64,000 nt of DNA from Bacteroidaceae bacterium (GCA_902362375.1 CABIVS010000003.1:161541-225540); one strand, 5' to 3'; positions 37,301-46,999 are shown, counted from the first letter of the stretch. Notes: generated from the sequence alone by a model not told the origin. A program made the numbers and translations.

Positions 37301-38368
37301 TTCAATAATGGCATTTACTTGATCGTTGATTAAAGACTGTTTGTTACCGATGGAGTGCTTAATCCATTTGTAGCTCGTATAACGGTTGTTTTGTATCGTG
37401 ATTCCGATGGGATAATTAGCCAGCCATATCCGTTCTTCATCATCCACAAAAATGTCATTGATACTGTTACCGTTCATGCCACAATTACTGTTATAATCAG
37501 CCACAATTTCGGGTACTATTTGATAAGTATCCATATTTATTTTGTGTACTCCTCCGCCATCGGTAGCTATTAATAACTCTTTGTCATTTAGCGGCTTGAA
37601 CCGTGTGATACTGATATCTTTCAGGTTATAATCCGGTCGTATGACGGATTTGGTATTCATATCATAAACCATAATTCCCCGCAAGAAAGTGCCGATGAAT
37701 AGTTTCCGAATCTTTTTGTCGAAGTGTAAATCGCTTACTTGGGCTTTCACGCTTTCCAACTTATCGCAATTGATAAGTTTCAATGCGTTGTTTTCTAATT
37801 GGGCATAATGAATCCCCATTTCCGTACCGATGAAGAAATGCGATTCGTCTATTTGTTCAATATCAGTGATTTCTTCACTTATATCATTCTTTATATGGGT
37901 GACTTGTTTGGTGTCCGTATTATAGAGAAAGATAGTATCTTTATTGCATAGCCAGATGTGTTTGTTCTGGTCGAGCCAGGCATAAGTGACCGGGTCCGGC
38001 TGTTCGCTGAAACTTTCCATCGGTAATTTATATACAAGACTGAAGCAGTCGTGAATCTGGTCATACCGGAATACTTTTCCTTTTTTTCCGATTTCCCATA
38101 AGACTCCTTCCTGATCAATATAAAGCCAGTTTAGATTTAACAGAGAGTTCACTTCTGCGTCACCATCCATTAACTTATATCGTTTAAACTCTTTTCCATT
38201 GTATCGATCAATACCTTCGTGCGTGAGGAACCACATGTATCCGGTTTTATCTTTTTGAATGCAGTAAACCCGCCGGTTACTTAACCCATCCTCCACTCCG
38301 AGATACCGATACGTCTGCGCGACACAAATTAGAGGAAACAATAAGATTAGAAAAAGCCATTTTTTCAT
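34364..38368 (-). CDS. hybrid two-component system with Reg_prop sensor
   Basis: 1334 residues. Signal peptide (MKKWLFLILLFPLICVAQ), then two-bladed-propeller repeats of the Reg_prop type (GLSNRRVYCIQKDKTGYMWF and many similar units to about 640), a Y_Y_Y domain (YSWRLEGFYDKWS), a membrane helix near 780-800, HisKA with TAHDIRTPL (His814), an ATPase domain (GSGIGLMLVWKLV), a receiver with Asp1118 (SDIMMPEMRG) and an AraC DNA-binding domain to the end. This is the common form that senses oligosaccharides in the periplasm. It has a perfect promoter at 38421-38451. Directly downstream and overlapping are transporter half-genes rather than a SusC/SusD pair, so the ligand is unknown. Confidence 0.94.
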   Translation of the reverse strand: MKKWLFLILLFPLICVAQTYRYLGVEDGLSNRRVYCIQKDKTGYMWFLTHEGIDRYNGKEFKRYKLMDGDAEVNSLLNLNWLYIDQEGVLWEIGKKGKVFRYDQIHDCFSLVYKLPMESFSEQPDPVTYAWLDQNKHIWLCNKDTIFLYNTDTKQVTHIKNDISEEITDIEQIDESHFFIGTEMGIHYAQLENNALKLINCDKLESVKAQVSDLHFDKKIRKLFIGTFLRGIMVYDMNTKSVIRPDYNLKDISITRFKPLNDKELLIATDGGGVHKINMDTYQIVPEIVADYNSNCGMNGNSINDIFVDDEERIWLANYPIGITIQNNRYTSYKWIKHSIGNKQSLINDQVNAIIEDREGDLWFATNNGISFFNSKTGQWRSVLSAFEESQGNKSHIFLTICEVAPGIIWAGGYSSGAYQIDKKTFSVSYFMPPLYTHTNKRPDKYIRDIRTDMQGYIWSGGFYNLKRINLKTQEVRFYDGLNSITAIVEKDEKSMWIGSATGLCLLDKESGKFERIKLPVESSYIYSLYQAKNGSLYIGTSGSGLLIYDINKKLFTHYHTENCALISNNIYTILSDADKDIIMSTESGLTSFYPNEKKFYNWTKDMGLMTTHFNALSGTLRKNNKFILGSSDGAVEFDKDMKLPRSYSSKMIFSDFKLFYQTIYPGDEDSPLKASINDTKVLKLKYNQNIFSLQVSSINYDYPSNILYSWRLEGFYDKWSKPGTENTIRYTNLAPGKYTLRVRAISNEDKRIMLEERSMDIIIAQPFWLTFWAMLVYTAILCLIAIVLLRILILRKQRKVSDEKIHFFINTAHDIRTPLTLIKAPLEELREKEELSKEGISNMNTALRNVNALLRLTTNLINFERADVYSSELYISEHELNTFMNEIFNAFQQYANIKHINFTYESNFRYMNVWFDKEKMESIFKNIISNALKYTPENGNVQVFVSETTDSWSVEVRDTGIGIPANEQKKLFKLHFRGSNAINSKVTGSGIGLMLVWKLVRLHKGKINLSSIENQGSVIKITFPKDSKRFRKAHLATPSKQRIEIENVPSSSPEIYENAQKKENINHRRILIVEDNDELRNYLSQTLSEEYVVQVCSNGKEALTIIPEYKPELVISDIMMPEMRGDELCQAIKNNIETSHIPVILLTALNNEKDILSGLQIGADEYVVKPFNIGILKANVANLLANRALLRSKYANLDLNDEENDEDCINCSQDIDWKFIANVKKNVEDNIDNPALTVDVLCSLMGMSRTSFYNKLRALTDQAPGDYIRLIRLKRAVQLLKEDTHSITEIAEMTGFSDAKYFREVFKKHFNVSPSQYGKEKKTASKEGGEKKE

Positions 38369-38420
38369 ACAAATAGGACTTTTAAGGGTTATTGAATCTT
38401 TTATGAGGGGGAAAGTTTGA

Positions 38421-38451
38421 CAAAATTAAGAAGATTTTTTGATATTACAAA
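38421..38451 (-). promoter_or_regulatory. promoter of the Reg_prop two-component gene
   Basis: Minus-strand -7 TAATTTTG (38421-38428) and -33 TTTG (38448-38451), spacer 19 nt; predicted leader about 45 nt. Confidence 0.6.
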
Positions 38452-38586
38452 ATTTTGATGAAAGATAACAGCGCTCCAAAAATGAAGAAAATAGACTATT
38501 TTATAACTATTTGTATATACTGTTTGTTTTCGGTATTTTGGTATCTATCAGAAGTCTTCCGGTAGAATGGAAAGTTCCGTAAAATA

Positions 38587-38618
38587 AGAGGCTGGCACTA
38601 TTTAAAGTACCAGCCTCT
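38587..38618 (-). terminator. terminator of purL
   Basis: AGAGGCTGG pairs with CCAGCCTCT, extended inward by ACT/AGT, 19 nt after the purL stop; TTATTTTA follows on the minus strand. Confidence 0.65.
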
Positions 38619-38636
38619 GTAAAATATGGAAATGAT

Positions 38637-41600
38637 TTATTTCATTTTCGCTTCCACCCACTTGCGGGCATTGACAAACGCTTCTATCCATGGAGTAACC
38701 TGATCGCTGTTCTTGCGGTCGGCCGGATAGCAACCGTTCTGCCATGGGAAGATGGAACGTTCCAAGTGAGGCATGATAGCCAAGTGGCGTCCGTCTGCGC
38801 TGGCCAGTGCTGCGATAGAATAATCGGAACCGTTCGGATTGCCCGGATATTCATCATAGCTATACTTCGCTACTACATTATATTTATCTTCGTCATATGG
38901 CAAAGAGAATTTTCCTTCTCCGTGAGCTACCCAGATACCCAGTTTGCTTCCACTTAAAGAGCCGAACATCACACTGCGGTTAGTCGGGATAGTAAGACCA
39001 AGGAAGCGTGATTCGAATTTGTGTGAATTGTTATGTAGCATTTTTCCTTTCTTCTTCAGTTCCGGGTTGATAAGATTGAGTTCCATCATCAACTGGCAAC
39101 CGTTGCAGACACCTAATGACAATGTATCTTCGCGTGCATAAAATTTATCCAATGCTTCTTTAGCTTTCGGGTTGAACAGGAATGCGCCTGCCCATCCTTT
39201 AGCAGAACCCAATACGTCGGAGTTAGAGAAACCGCCACAATAGACGATCATGTTTACATCTTCCAATGTTTCGCGTCCGCTGATGAGGTCGGTCATCGTC
39301 ACGTCTTTCACGTCGAAACCTGCCAGGTAGAGTGAGTAAGCCATTTCGCGTTCGCCATTCGTACCTTTCTCACGGATGATAGCTGCACGGATACCGCTTG
39401 GAGTGCGACGGTCCGGAGTGATACCATATTGAGAAAGCTTGCCTTTGAATTCCGGCATGAAAGCGAATTCAACGGGCTGCATCTTGTAGTTCTCGAAACG
39501 TGCTTTAGCACAACCGTTCATAGATTGTTTGCGGTCGAGCAGGTAAGAAGAAGAATACCACACATCACGCATATAGTCGATACCGAATTGGTAAGTAGCT
39601 CCGTCTTTAGATACCAGGATGTGACGTTCATCAGTCGGTTTACCCAACTTCATATAGCCTACGCCGGCATCTTCCAGAATCTTCTTCACTTCATCCTTAT
39701 GCTTGTCGCTGATCTGGATAACGATACCCGGATTTTCAGCAAACAGAATCTTAACGATATCCTGTTCTTTCATCTTGTCGAGGCTGATTTCCATACCGCC
39801 TTCTACATTAGAGAAGCACATTTCGAGCAATGTAGTGATCAAACCACCGGCAGAGATATCGTGTCCTGCAAGAATCAATCCTTTGTTGACAAGTTCCTGT
39901 ACGGCAAGGAAAGCATCACGGAAATATTCGGCATCTTGTACGCAAGGTACTTCGTCACCAACTTTACCCAGAGATTGTGCAAAAGCCGAACCACCCAGTT
40001 TCAGTTCATCGAAGCTGAAGTCAATATGATAAAGCGTAGTCTTTTCATTGTTAACCAATACCGGAGATACCACTTTCTTCACGTCGGAAACTTCACCACC
40101 GGCAGAAACAATCACAGTTCCCGGAGAAATCACTTTCTCGCCGTTCGGATACTTCTGTGTCATAGACAGAGAGTCTTTTCCGGTAGGAACATTGATCTGC
40201 AGCGCGCAACAGAAATCGCTTAAAGCTTTTACAGCTGTGTAAAGACGGGCATCTTCACCTTCTTGAGAGCGGCAAGGCCACATCCAGTTGGCAGACAGTG
40301 AAATGCTATCCATACCTTCCGCCATTGGAGCCCAAACAAGATTGGTCAGCGCTTCGGATACAGAAAGAATAGAGCCGGCAGCCGGATCAGCCAATGCTGC
40401 TTGCGGAGCATGTCCGATAGAGGTAGCGATACCTTTCTCGCCACGGTAGTCGAGTGCTACGACACCGCAGTCGCTCAACGGCAACTGAAGTTCACCCTGA
40501 CATTGCTGACGAGCCACTTTGCCTGTTACCGAACGGTCTACTTTATTCGTCAACCAGTCTTTGCAGGCTACAGCTTCAAGCTGCAATACATTCGTCAGAT
40601 ATTCATGTAGTTTAGACAATTCGTATTTCGGCATTTCATAATGACGTTCTACGGTCTTGTCTACCATATAGGTTTTGGGAGAAGAACCGAACATCTGTTC
40701 TACGGCAAGGTCGAACGGACGTACACCGTCAGCCTGTTGGAAAGCGAAACGATGATCGCCGGTTGTTTCACCGACTACGTACATTGGAGCGCGTTCGCGT
40801 TCGGCAATCTTACGTACATGTTCAATAGCCTCTTCTTTAATCAGCAGACCCATACGTTCCTGACTTTCGTTAGCGATGATTTCTTTGGCAGACAAAGTCT
40901 TGTCGCCGATAGGCAACTTGCTCATATCGATCAAACCACCACATTCTTCCACGAGTTCGGACAGACAGTTTACGTGTCCGGCAGATCCGTGGTCATGGAT
41001 AGAAACCACCGGATTCACCTCTTCTTCACAAAGAGCGCGTACTACGTTATTGGCACGTTTTTGCATTTCTGCGTTGGCACGTTGCACGGCATTCAACTCG
41101 ATGCCACTGCTGTAACGACCGGTATCAACAGAAGATACGGAACCGCCACCCAGTCCGATACGGTAGTTGTCACCACCGATAACCACTACTTTGTTTCCAG
41201 CTTCCGGTGTGCCTTTCAGGCAGTCACGTTGTGTACCGTAACCAACACCACCGGCAAGCATGATTACTTTGTCGTAACCATAAACTTCTTTGTTTTCTGT
41301 ATGTTCGAAAGTCAGTACCGAACCGCAGATCAGCGGTTGGCCGAACTTGTTACCGAAGTCGGAAGCACCATTGGATGCTTTGATTAGAATCTGTTCCGGA
41401 GTCTGGTATAGCCATTTGCGTACCGGAAGAATCTCTTCCCATTCGCGTCCTTCTTCTGTGCGTGGATAAGAAGTCATGTAGACTGCAGTACCTGCAATCG
41501 GCCATGAACCTTTACCACCACCCATACGGTCGCGGATTTCGCCGCCGGTACCGGTAGAAGCACCATTGAATGGCTCAACAGTAGTAGGGAAGTTATGAGT

Positions 41601-42341
41601 TTCCGCTTTCAGTGAGATAACACTCTTGATGTCCTTTACTTGGAAGAAATCAGGTTTTGAATGATCTGCCGGAGCAAACTGTTCCACAACCGGACCTTCA
41701 GCGAAGGCTACGTTATCTTTATAAGCAGAGATTATTTTATTCGGATTTTCCTGTGTAGTCTTTTTAATCATCTGGAACAGGGAAGATTCCTGCTCTACGC
41801 CGTCGATGATAAACGTTCCGCCGAAAATTTTGTGGCGGCAGTGTTCGGAGTTGATTTGTGCGAAACCGAATACTTCAGAGTCGGTCAGCTTCCGTCCGAG
41901 GTCCTTTTCTACTTTCTTCAGGTAGTCCATTTCTTCTTTGGAAAGAGCCAAACCTTCTTTTTCGTTGTACACTTCGAGATCTTCAATGTAGATGATTGGT
42001 TCCGGCTGACGGTTTGTCGTGAATACGTTTTGGTCGAGTCCTTTGTACATGCGTTGGAGCATCGGGTCGTAATCGGCATTTTCGTCCTTAACAGGGAAGT
42101 ACTCCTCGATGCGGCTTATGCCTTCGAGCCCCATGTTTTGGGTGATTTCTACTGCGTTTGTACTCCAGGGAGTGATCATTTCGCGGCGTGGGCCAACGAA
42201 ACAGCCTTTCAGGTTTTCTTCACTTTCCATCACGGCTTCGCCAAAAAGCCAGCAGAGTTTATTACTTTCGTCAGGGGTGAGCTGATGGTTGCTCTCTACG
42301 GCAATCACGCTCTTGGAAGGGGTTCTGAAAAAAAGAATCAT
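38637..42341 (-). CDS. purL: phosphoribosylformylglycinamidine synthase
   Basis: 1234 residues, the long single-chain form. It converts FGAR, glutamine and ATP to FGAM in de novo purine synthesis in the cytoplasm. Visible in order: the N-terminal PurS-like domain, the FGAM synthetase halves (FAQINSEHCRHKIFGG, KAETHNFPTTVEPFNGASTG), and the C-terminal class I glutamine amidotransferase with GVCNGCQLM (nucleophile Cys1079). A -7 box lies at 42422-42429. The leader of about 75 nt includes the low-complexity TTACGATTTT tract, an unusual feature directly next to the start codon. Confidence 0.97.
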   Translation of the reverse strand: MILFFRTPSKSVIAVESNHQLTPDESNKLCWLFGEAVMESEENLKGCFVGPRREMITPWSTNAVEITQNMGLEGISRIEEYFPVKDENADYDPMLQRMYKGLDQNVFTTNRQPEPIIYIEDLEVYNEKEGLALSKEEMDYLKKVEKDLGRKLTDSEVFGFAQINSEHCRHKIFGGTFIIDGVEQESSLFQMIKKTTQENPNKIISAYKDNVAFAEGPVVEQFAPADHSKPDFFQVKDIKSVISLKAETHNFPTTVEPFNGASTGTGGEIRDRMGGGKGSWPIAGTAVYMTSYPRTEEGREWEEILPVRKWLYQTPEQILIKASNGASDFGNKFGQPLICGSVLTFEHTENKEVYGYDKVIMLAGGVGYGTQRDCLKGTPEAGNKVVVIGGDNYRIGLGGGSVSSVDTGRYSSGIELNAVQRANAEMQKRANNVVRALCEEEVNPVVSIHDHGSAGHVNCLSELVEECGGLIDMSKLPIGDKTLSAKEIIANESQERMGLLIKEEAIEHVRKIAERERAPMYVVGETTGDHRFAFQQADGVRPFDLAVEQMFGSSPKTYMVDKTVERHYEMPKYELSKLHEYLTNVLQLEAVACKDWLTNKVDRSVTGKVARQQCQGELQLPLSDCGVVALDYRGEKGIATSIGHAPQAALADPAAGSILSVSEALTNLVWAPMAEGMDSISLSANWMWPCRSQEGEDARLYTAVKALSDFCCALQINVPTGKDSLSMTQKYPNGEKVISPGTVIVSAGGEVSDVKKVVSPVLVNNEKTTLYHIDFSFDELKLGGSAFAQSLGKVGDEVPCVQDAEYFRDAFLAVQELVNKGLILAGHDISAGGLITTLLEMCFSNVEGGMEISLDKMKEQDIVKILFAENPGIVIQISDKHKDEVKKILEDAGVGYMKLGKPTDERHILVSKDGATYQFGIDYMRDVWYSSSYLLDRKQSMNGCAKARFENYKMQPVEFAFMPEFKGKLSQYGITPDRRTPSGIRAAIIREKGTNGEREMAYSLYLAGFDVKDVTMTDLISGRETLEDVNMIVYCGGFSNSDVLGSAKGWAGAFLFNPKAKEALDKFYAREDTLSLGVCNGCQLMMELNLINPELKKKGKMLHNNSHKFESRFLGLTIPTNRSVMFGSLSGSKLGIWVAHGEGKFSLPYDEDKYNVVAKYSYDEYPGNPNGSDYSIAALASADGRHLAIMPHLERSIFPWQNGCYPADRKNSDQVTPWIEAFVNARKWVEAKMK

Positions 42342-42350
42342 GTTGTATAT

Positions 42351-42381
42351 TTACGATTTTACGATTTACGATTTTACGATT
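42351..42381. repeat. low-complexity TTACGATT repeat in the purL leader
   Basis: Four near-identical units of TTACGATT(TT) lie 10-40 bp upstream of the purL ATG. The tract is AT-rich and slippage-prone, similar in style to the heptad repeats elsewhere in the window. Confidence 0.6.
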
Positions 42382-42421
42382 GAAGTTCCTGCAGGAGAAA
42401 CTCTTCTCTTTTTCTGTGGCG

Positions 42422-42429
42422 CAAAGATA
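42422..42429 (-). promoter_or_regulatory. -7 box of purL
   Basis: Minus-strand TATCTTTG, about 80 nt before ATG 42341; -33 not evident. No purine riboswitch is recognisable in the leader. Confidence 0.45.
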
Positions 42430-42599
42430 ATCAATTTCGTTGGTGGTAGGAAAAAAATAGAGAATAAATTCCTATACCTTATTTAATATGTTTATTTTCG
42501 ATGTACGTTTTACTTATTATCGCTATATATAGTGATTCTTGTGTGGAAAAAACGTTAATATACTATCCCCATATCACAAAAAAGTGCGATATTTGCGAC

Positions 42600-43253
42600 A
42601 TGATTCAGATAGAGACAATATTCGATATATTAGTGAAAGGCTTTATTATTGGCGTTGTTGTGTCCGCACCCCTCGGTCCGGTGGGCGTATTATGCATCCA
42701 GAGGACTTTGAATAAGGGGCGTTGGTATGGATTTGTAACAGGTCTGGGAGCCTCTTTGAGCGATATAGCATACGCTTTGCTCACCGGCTACGGGATGAGC
42801 TTTGTGTTCGATTATATTAATAAGAATATTTTCTATCTGCAATTATTGGGGAGCATCATGCTACTCCTTTTTGGTATATATACCTTTCGTAGCAACCCGG
42901 TGCAGTCCATTCGTCCGGCTTCCTCCAGCAAAGGTTCTTATTTCCATAACTTTATTACTGCATTTTTCGTCACTCTCTCCAATCCCTTGATAATCTTCCT
43001 GTTTATCGGACTTTTCGCCCGTTTTGCCTTTGTGCAGCCGGGGGTTCTGGTGTTCGAAGAGATTACAGGATATGTTGCTATTGCTATAGGGGCATTGACC
43101 TGGTGGTTGGGGATTACTTACTTTGTGAACAAAGTGCGCACTAAATTCAACTTGCGTGGTATCTGGATACTGAATCGTGTTGTAGGAAGTATTGTAATGC
43201 TGGTATCCCTTGCCGGACTGATTTTTACTTTGTTGGGAGAATCACTTTATTAA
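42600..43253 (+). CDS. LysE/RhtB-type amino acid exporter
   Basis: 217 residues with about six membrane helices. The N-terminal GFIIGVVVSAPLGPVGVLCI matches the conserved LysE motif (substrate-site prolines), and TALSNP-like FFVTLSNPLIIFLF is present later. It would export amino acids or similar solutes across the cytoplasmic membrane. ATG 42600 gives the family-typical N-terminus; an extension to 42501 is rejected because it adds a non-conserved, cysteine-containing segment. The hypothetical gene at 43264 follows after 10 nt, then rfbD without a gap, suggesting one operon. Confidence 0.88.
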   Translation: MIQIETIFDILVKGFIIGVVVSAPLGPVGVLCIQRTLNKGRWYGFVTGLGASLSDIAYALLTGYGMSFVFDYINKNIFYLQLLGSIMLLLFGIYTFRSNPVQSIRPASSSKGSYFHNFITAFFVTLSNPLIIFLFIGLFARFAFVQPGVLVFEEITGYVAIAIGALTWWLGITYFVNKVRTKFNLRGIWILNRVVGSIVMLVSLAGLIFTLLGESLY

Positions 43254-43263
43254 GAGATAACTT

Positions 43264-43809
43264 ATGAATCAGATAGCACAACAACTGAAAGAGAAGAATA
43301 TTGCCGAGTACCTTATATATATGTGGCAAGAGGAAGACTTGATCCGCGCCAATCATTGTGAACCGGAAGAGATGGAGGTAAATATAATTGCCCGTTATCC
43401 GGCAGATCAGCAGCCTGCCATGAGAGAATGGTATACCAACCTGATTACGATGATGAGTGAGGAAGGAGTACGGGAAAAAGGCCATTTGCAGATTAATAAG
43501 AATGTGATTATCAATCTGACAGAATTGCATAACGCATTGGCTTCTTCTCCTAAATTTCCTTTTTACAGTGCCGCCTATTTCAAGGCATTGCCGTTTATAG
43601 TAGAATTACGGAATAAAAACGGCAAGAAAGACGAGCCCGAATTGGAGACCTGTTTTGAGGCGTTGTATGGAGTGCTCCTGCTTCGTCTTCAAAAAAAGCC
43701 TATCAGTGAAGGTACTGCTAAGGCAGTGGAAGCTATCACTAGTTTCCTTTCTATGTTGGCAAACTATTATGATAAAGACCGTAAAGGTGAATTAAAACTG
43801 GATGAATAA
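43264..43809 (+). CDS. conserved hypothetical protein (DUF4924-like)
   Basis: 181 residues, soluble, mostly alpha-helical, with no signal peptide. MNQIAQQLKEKNIAEYLIYM and a long acidic middle region are typical of the DUF4924 proteins I recall from Bacteroides. No catalytic motif is visible. It sits between the exporter gene (10 nt) and rfbD (immediately adjacent: stop 43807-43809, ATG 43810), so it is probably cotranscribed with both. Function unknown. Confidence 0.8.
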   Translation: MNQIAQQLKEKNIAEYLIYMWQEEDLIRANHCEPEEMEVNIIARYPADQQPAMREWYTNLITMMSEEGVREKGHLQINKNVIINLTELHNALASSPKFPFYSAAYFKALPFIVELRNKNGKKDEPELETCFEALYGVLLLRLQKKPISEGTAKAVEAITSFLSMLANYYDKDRKGELKLDE

Positions 43810-44670
43810 ATGAGAATTTTGGTAACGGGTGCCAACGGTCAGCTTGGCAATGAGATGCAGGTGCTTGCAAAAGAGAACCCGCAACATACGTATTATTTCA
43901 CGGATGTAGAGGAGCTTAACATCTGTGACAAGCAAGCCGTTTGGGCTTATATCGCAGAGAAGCGGATTGAGCTTGTCGTGAACTGTGCCGCATATACGGC
44001 CGTAGATAAAGCGGAAGATAATTCGGAACTAGCCTATCAATTGAATAGCGAAGCACCGAAACAATTGGCAAGTGCGGCACAATTCAACGGAGCCGCCATG
44101 ATACAGGTATCTACCGATTATGTCTTTGACGGTACTGCACACACTCCGTATACGGAGGATTGCGACCCTTGTCCGGACTCCGTATACGGCACCACCAAAC
44201 TGGAAGGAGAATATGACGTGATGAATTATTGCGAGAAGGCAGTCGTAATCCGTACTGCATGGCTTTATTCCACTTTCGGCAATAATTTTGTGAAGACAAT
44301 GATCCGTCTTGGAAAAGAGCGTGACAGTCTGGGAGTTGTTTTCGACCAGATCGGAACCCCGACTTATGCTAATGACCTGGCACGTGCCATCTATACCATT
44401 ATAAATAAAGGTATAGTCCGCGGCATCTACCATTTCAGCAATGAAGGCGTTTGTTCCTGGTATGATTTCACAGTGGCTATTCATCGCTTGGCAGGAATAA
44501 CCTCCTGCAAAGTGAAACCTCTGCATACAGCCGAATATCCTGCAAAGGCCAACCGTCCGGCATACTCCGTACTTGATAAAACAAAAATAAAAACAACATT
44601 TGGCATCGAAATCCCCCATTGGGAGGAAAGTCTCCAACGATGCCTGGAGAAATTGGAAATTAAAAATTGA
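43810..44670 (+). CDS. rfbD: dTDP-4-dehydrorhamnose reductase
   Basis: 286 residues. Rossmann loop GANGQLG (7-13) and the short-chain dehydrogenase pair Tyr126-x-x-x-Lys130 (YGTTK) are intact; STDYVFDG is family-typical. It catalyses the last step of dTDP-L-rhamnose synthesis for surface polysaccharides. The usual rfbABC partners are not adjacent. The last codons (LEIKN) and the stop lie in the AATTGAAAATT-type heptad repeat that follows, so the extreme C-terminus seems to derive from repeat sequence. Confidence 0.93.
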   Translation: MRILVTGANGQLGNEMQVLAKENPQHTYYFTDVEELNICDKQAVWAYIAEKRIELVVNCAAYTAVDKAEDNSELAYQLNSEAPKQLASAAQFNGAAMIQVSTDYVFDGTAHTPYTEDCDPCPDSVYGTTKLEGEYDVMNYCEKAVVIRTAWLYSTFGNNFVKTMIRLGKERDSLGVVFDQIGTPTYANDLARAIYTIINKGIVRGIYHFSNEGVCSWYDFTVAIHRLAGITSCKVKPLHTAEYPAKANRPAYSVLDKTKIKTTFGIEIPHWEESLQRCLEKLEIKN

Positions 44671-44740
44671 GAGTTGAGAAATAAAAAAGAAACCACTTTG
44701 AGTATCATTTTTTAATTTTCAATTTTCAATTCTCAATTTA
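44651..44740. repeat. heptad-type inverted repeat overlapping the rfbD stop
   Basis: Degenerate AATTGAG/AAATTAA units at 44651-44681 face complementary units at 44708-44740. The left arm includes the last codons of rfbD and the right arm ends just before prfC. It could act as a partial terminator. Confidence 0.6.
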
Positions 44741-44746
44741 ATAACT

Positions 44747-46321
44747 ATGGCAGATAATACAGAAATTTTGAGACGGCGAACGTTCGCCATTATTGCGCAT
44801 CCGGATGCCGGTAAGACATCATTGACGGAAAAGCTATTGCTTTTCGGTGGTCAGATACAGGTAGCAGGTGCTGTAAAGAGTAATAAGATAAAAAAGACGG
44901 CTACGTCCGACTGGATGGAAATCGAGAAACAACGTGGTATTTCGGTAACGACTTCCGTGATGGAGTTCGACTATCGGGATTATAAAATCAACATTCTCGA
45001 TACTCCGGGTCACCAGGACTTTGCTGAAGATACATACCGCACACTGACTGCTGTAGACAGTGTTATCATCGTTGTAGACGGTGCGAAGGGGGTGGAAACG
45101 CAGACGCGTAAACTGATGGAGGTATGCCGCATGAGAAAGACTCCGGTAATAATCTTCGTCAACAAAATGGACCGTGAAGGAAAAGATCCGTTCGACTTGC
45201 TCGATGAACTCGAAGAAGAACTGATGATTCAGGTTCGTCCCTTGTCCTGGCCGATAGAGCAGGGAGCACGTTTCAAAGGAGTATACAACATCTACGAACA
45301 GAAACTGGACTTGTACCAGCCATCCAAACAGATGGTAACGGAAAAAGTGGCAGTCGATATTCATACGGAAGAACTGGATCAGCAGATTGGCAAGCCATTG
45401 GCAGACAAGCTGCGTGGTGATCTGGAACTGATCGAAGGTGTTTATCCCGAATTTGATTCGGAATCCTATCTCGCAGGAGATTGTGCACCTGTATTCTTCG
45501 GATCAGCGTTGAACAACTTCGGTGTGCAAGAGCTGCTGAACTGTTTCGTGGAGATAGCTCCCAGTCCTCGTCCCGTACAGGCAGAAGAGCGTGAAGTGAA
45601 TCCCGACGAACCGAAATTCACCGGATTCATCTTTAAGATCACAGCCAATATTGATCCCAATCACCGTTCTTGTGTGGCATTCTGTAAGATTTGCTCCGGC
45701 AAGTTTGTCCGCAATGCTCCCTATGTGCACGTTCGTCATGGAAAGACCATGCGTTTTTCATCGCCCACCCAATTTATGGCACAGCGTAAAACAACGATTG
45801 ACGAAGCCTATGCAGGAGATATTATCGGTCTGCCGGATAATGGTACCTTTAAGATTGGCGATACGCTGACAGAAGGTGAAATGCTTCATTTCCGCGGATT
45901 GCCGAGCTTCTCGCCGGAGATGTTCAAGTATATTGAAAATGCCGATCCGATGAAGCAGAAACAGTTGGCGAAAGGTATCGATCAGTTGATGGATGAAGGT
46001 GTGGCACAGTTGTTTGTCAATCAGTTCAATGGCCGTAAGATTATCGGTACGGTGGGACAGTTGCAGTTTGAGGTCATTCAGTACCGTTTGTTGAATGAAT
46101 ACAATGCGTCCTGTCGCTGGGAACCGGTAAGTCTTTATAAAGCCTGTTGGGTAGAAAGCGATGATCCCGCAGAACTGGAAGCCTTCAAGAAACGTAAATA
46201 CCAGTATATGGCAAAGGATAGAGAAGGGCGCGATGTGTTCCTGGCAGACTCCGGTTATGTACTTCAGATGGCGCAGATGGACTTTAAACACATCAAATTC
46301 CACTTTACAAGTGAGTTTTAA
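44747..46321 (+). CDS. prfC: peptide chain release factor 3
   Basis: 524 residues. GTPase motifs: P-loop AHPDAGKTS (17-25), GISVTTSV switch I, DTPGHQDF, and [10 protein letters not shown]. Domain 2 and the RF3-specific C-terminal domain follow at normal length. RF3 is a translational GTPase that ejects RF1 and RF2 from the ribosome after peptide release. The gene follows the repeat downstream of rfbD by a few bases. No promoter is evident between them. Confidence 0.97.
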   Translation: MADNTEILRRRTFAIIAHPDAGKTSLTEKLLLFGGQIQVAGAVKSNKIKKTATSDWMEIEKQRGISVTTSVMEFDYRDYKINILDTPGHQDFAEDTYRTLTAVDSVIIVVDGAKGVETQTRKLMEVCRMRKTPVIIFVNKMDREGKDPFDLLDELEEELMIQVRPLSWPIEQGARFKGVYNIYEQKLDLYQPSKQMVTEKVAVDIHTEELDQQIGKPLADKLRGDLELIEGVYPEFDSESYLAGDCAPVFFGSALNNFGVQELLNCFVEIAPSPRPVQAEEREVNPDEPKFTGFIFKITANIDPNHRSCVAFCKICSGKFVRNAPYVHVRHGKTMRFSSPTQFMAQRKTTIDEAYAGDIIGLPDNGTFKIGDTLTEGEMLHFRGLPSFSPEMFKYIENADPMKQKQLAKGIDQLMDEGVAQLFVNQFNGRKIIGTVGQLQFEVIQYRLLNEYNASCRWEPVSLYKACWVESDDPAELEAFKKRKYQYMAKDREGRDVFLADSGYVLQMAQMDFKHIKFHFTSEF

Positions 46322-46398
46322 AACATATTCCGTTGATTTTAACTAAAAAATCAGGTAAAAAAAGGAAAAACATATCTCATATAAATGAGTGAATAGAA

Positions 46399-46989
46399 AT
46401 GAAGACACTATCCTGGGATAAAATTCAGCAAGGGGATGAAGAGGCATTCCGGCAGCTTTATGAGCAATATGCAGATTTACTGTATGGATATGGCATGAAG
46501 ATAGCCGGTGATGAGACTCTGGTAACCGAGGCGATACAGTCGTTGTTTGTTTACATCTTTGAGAAAAGAGAAACTTGCACGGCTCCTCAATCCATACCCG
46601 CTTACTTATGTGTTTCGTTGAGACACATGATAGTGAACGAACTGAAAAAGGAGAATAGTGGCTCATTAAAATCACTGGATGAAGTAGGCACAAATGAATA
46701 TCAGTTTGATCTGGAGATTGATATTGAAACTGCTATTATCCGTTCAGAGTTAGAAAAAGAACAGCTAGAAGTTTTGCAGAAAGAGCTGAACAATTTGACA
46801 AAGCAACAGCGGGAGGTATTGTATCTTAAGTATTATAAGAAGATGAGTCCGGAAGAAATAGCCCAGGTGATGGGACTCACTTCACGTACGGTTTATAATA
46901 CTACTCATATGGCTATCTCCAGTTTGCGGGAGCGTATGAGCAAATCTTTCTTGTTGTTGGTAGCAGCTAATTTGTGGATTTTTAATTGA
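46399..46989 (+). CDS. ECF-type (FecI-like) sigma factor
   Basis: 196 residues. Region 2 is recognisable but degenerate (FRQLYEQYADLLYGYG, AIQSLFVYIFEKRE), and region 4 is good (LTKQQREVLYLKYYKKMSPE, VMGLTSRTVYNTTHMAISSL). It recruits RNA polymerase to a small regulon. The FecR-type anti-sigma gene follows after 10 nt. In Bacteroides such pairs usually precede SusC/SusD-type transport genes; here no such gene follows. Confidence 0.9.
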   Translation: MKTLSWDKIQQGDEEAFRQLYEQYADLLYGYGMKIAGDETLVTEAIQSLFVYIFEKRETCTAPQSIPAYLCVSLRHMIVNELKKENSGSLKSLDEVGTNEYQFDLEIDIETAIIRSELEKEQLEVLQKELNNLTKQQREVLYLKYYKKMSPEEIAQVMGLTSRTVYNTTHMAISSLRERMSKSFLLLVAANLWIFN

Positions 46990-46999
46990 GGTGTGAGAT

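Noticed and set aside
40641..41387. A 248-codon plus-strand ORF inside purL
   Set aside because: Opposite-strand shadow of a certain gene, with no domain of its own.
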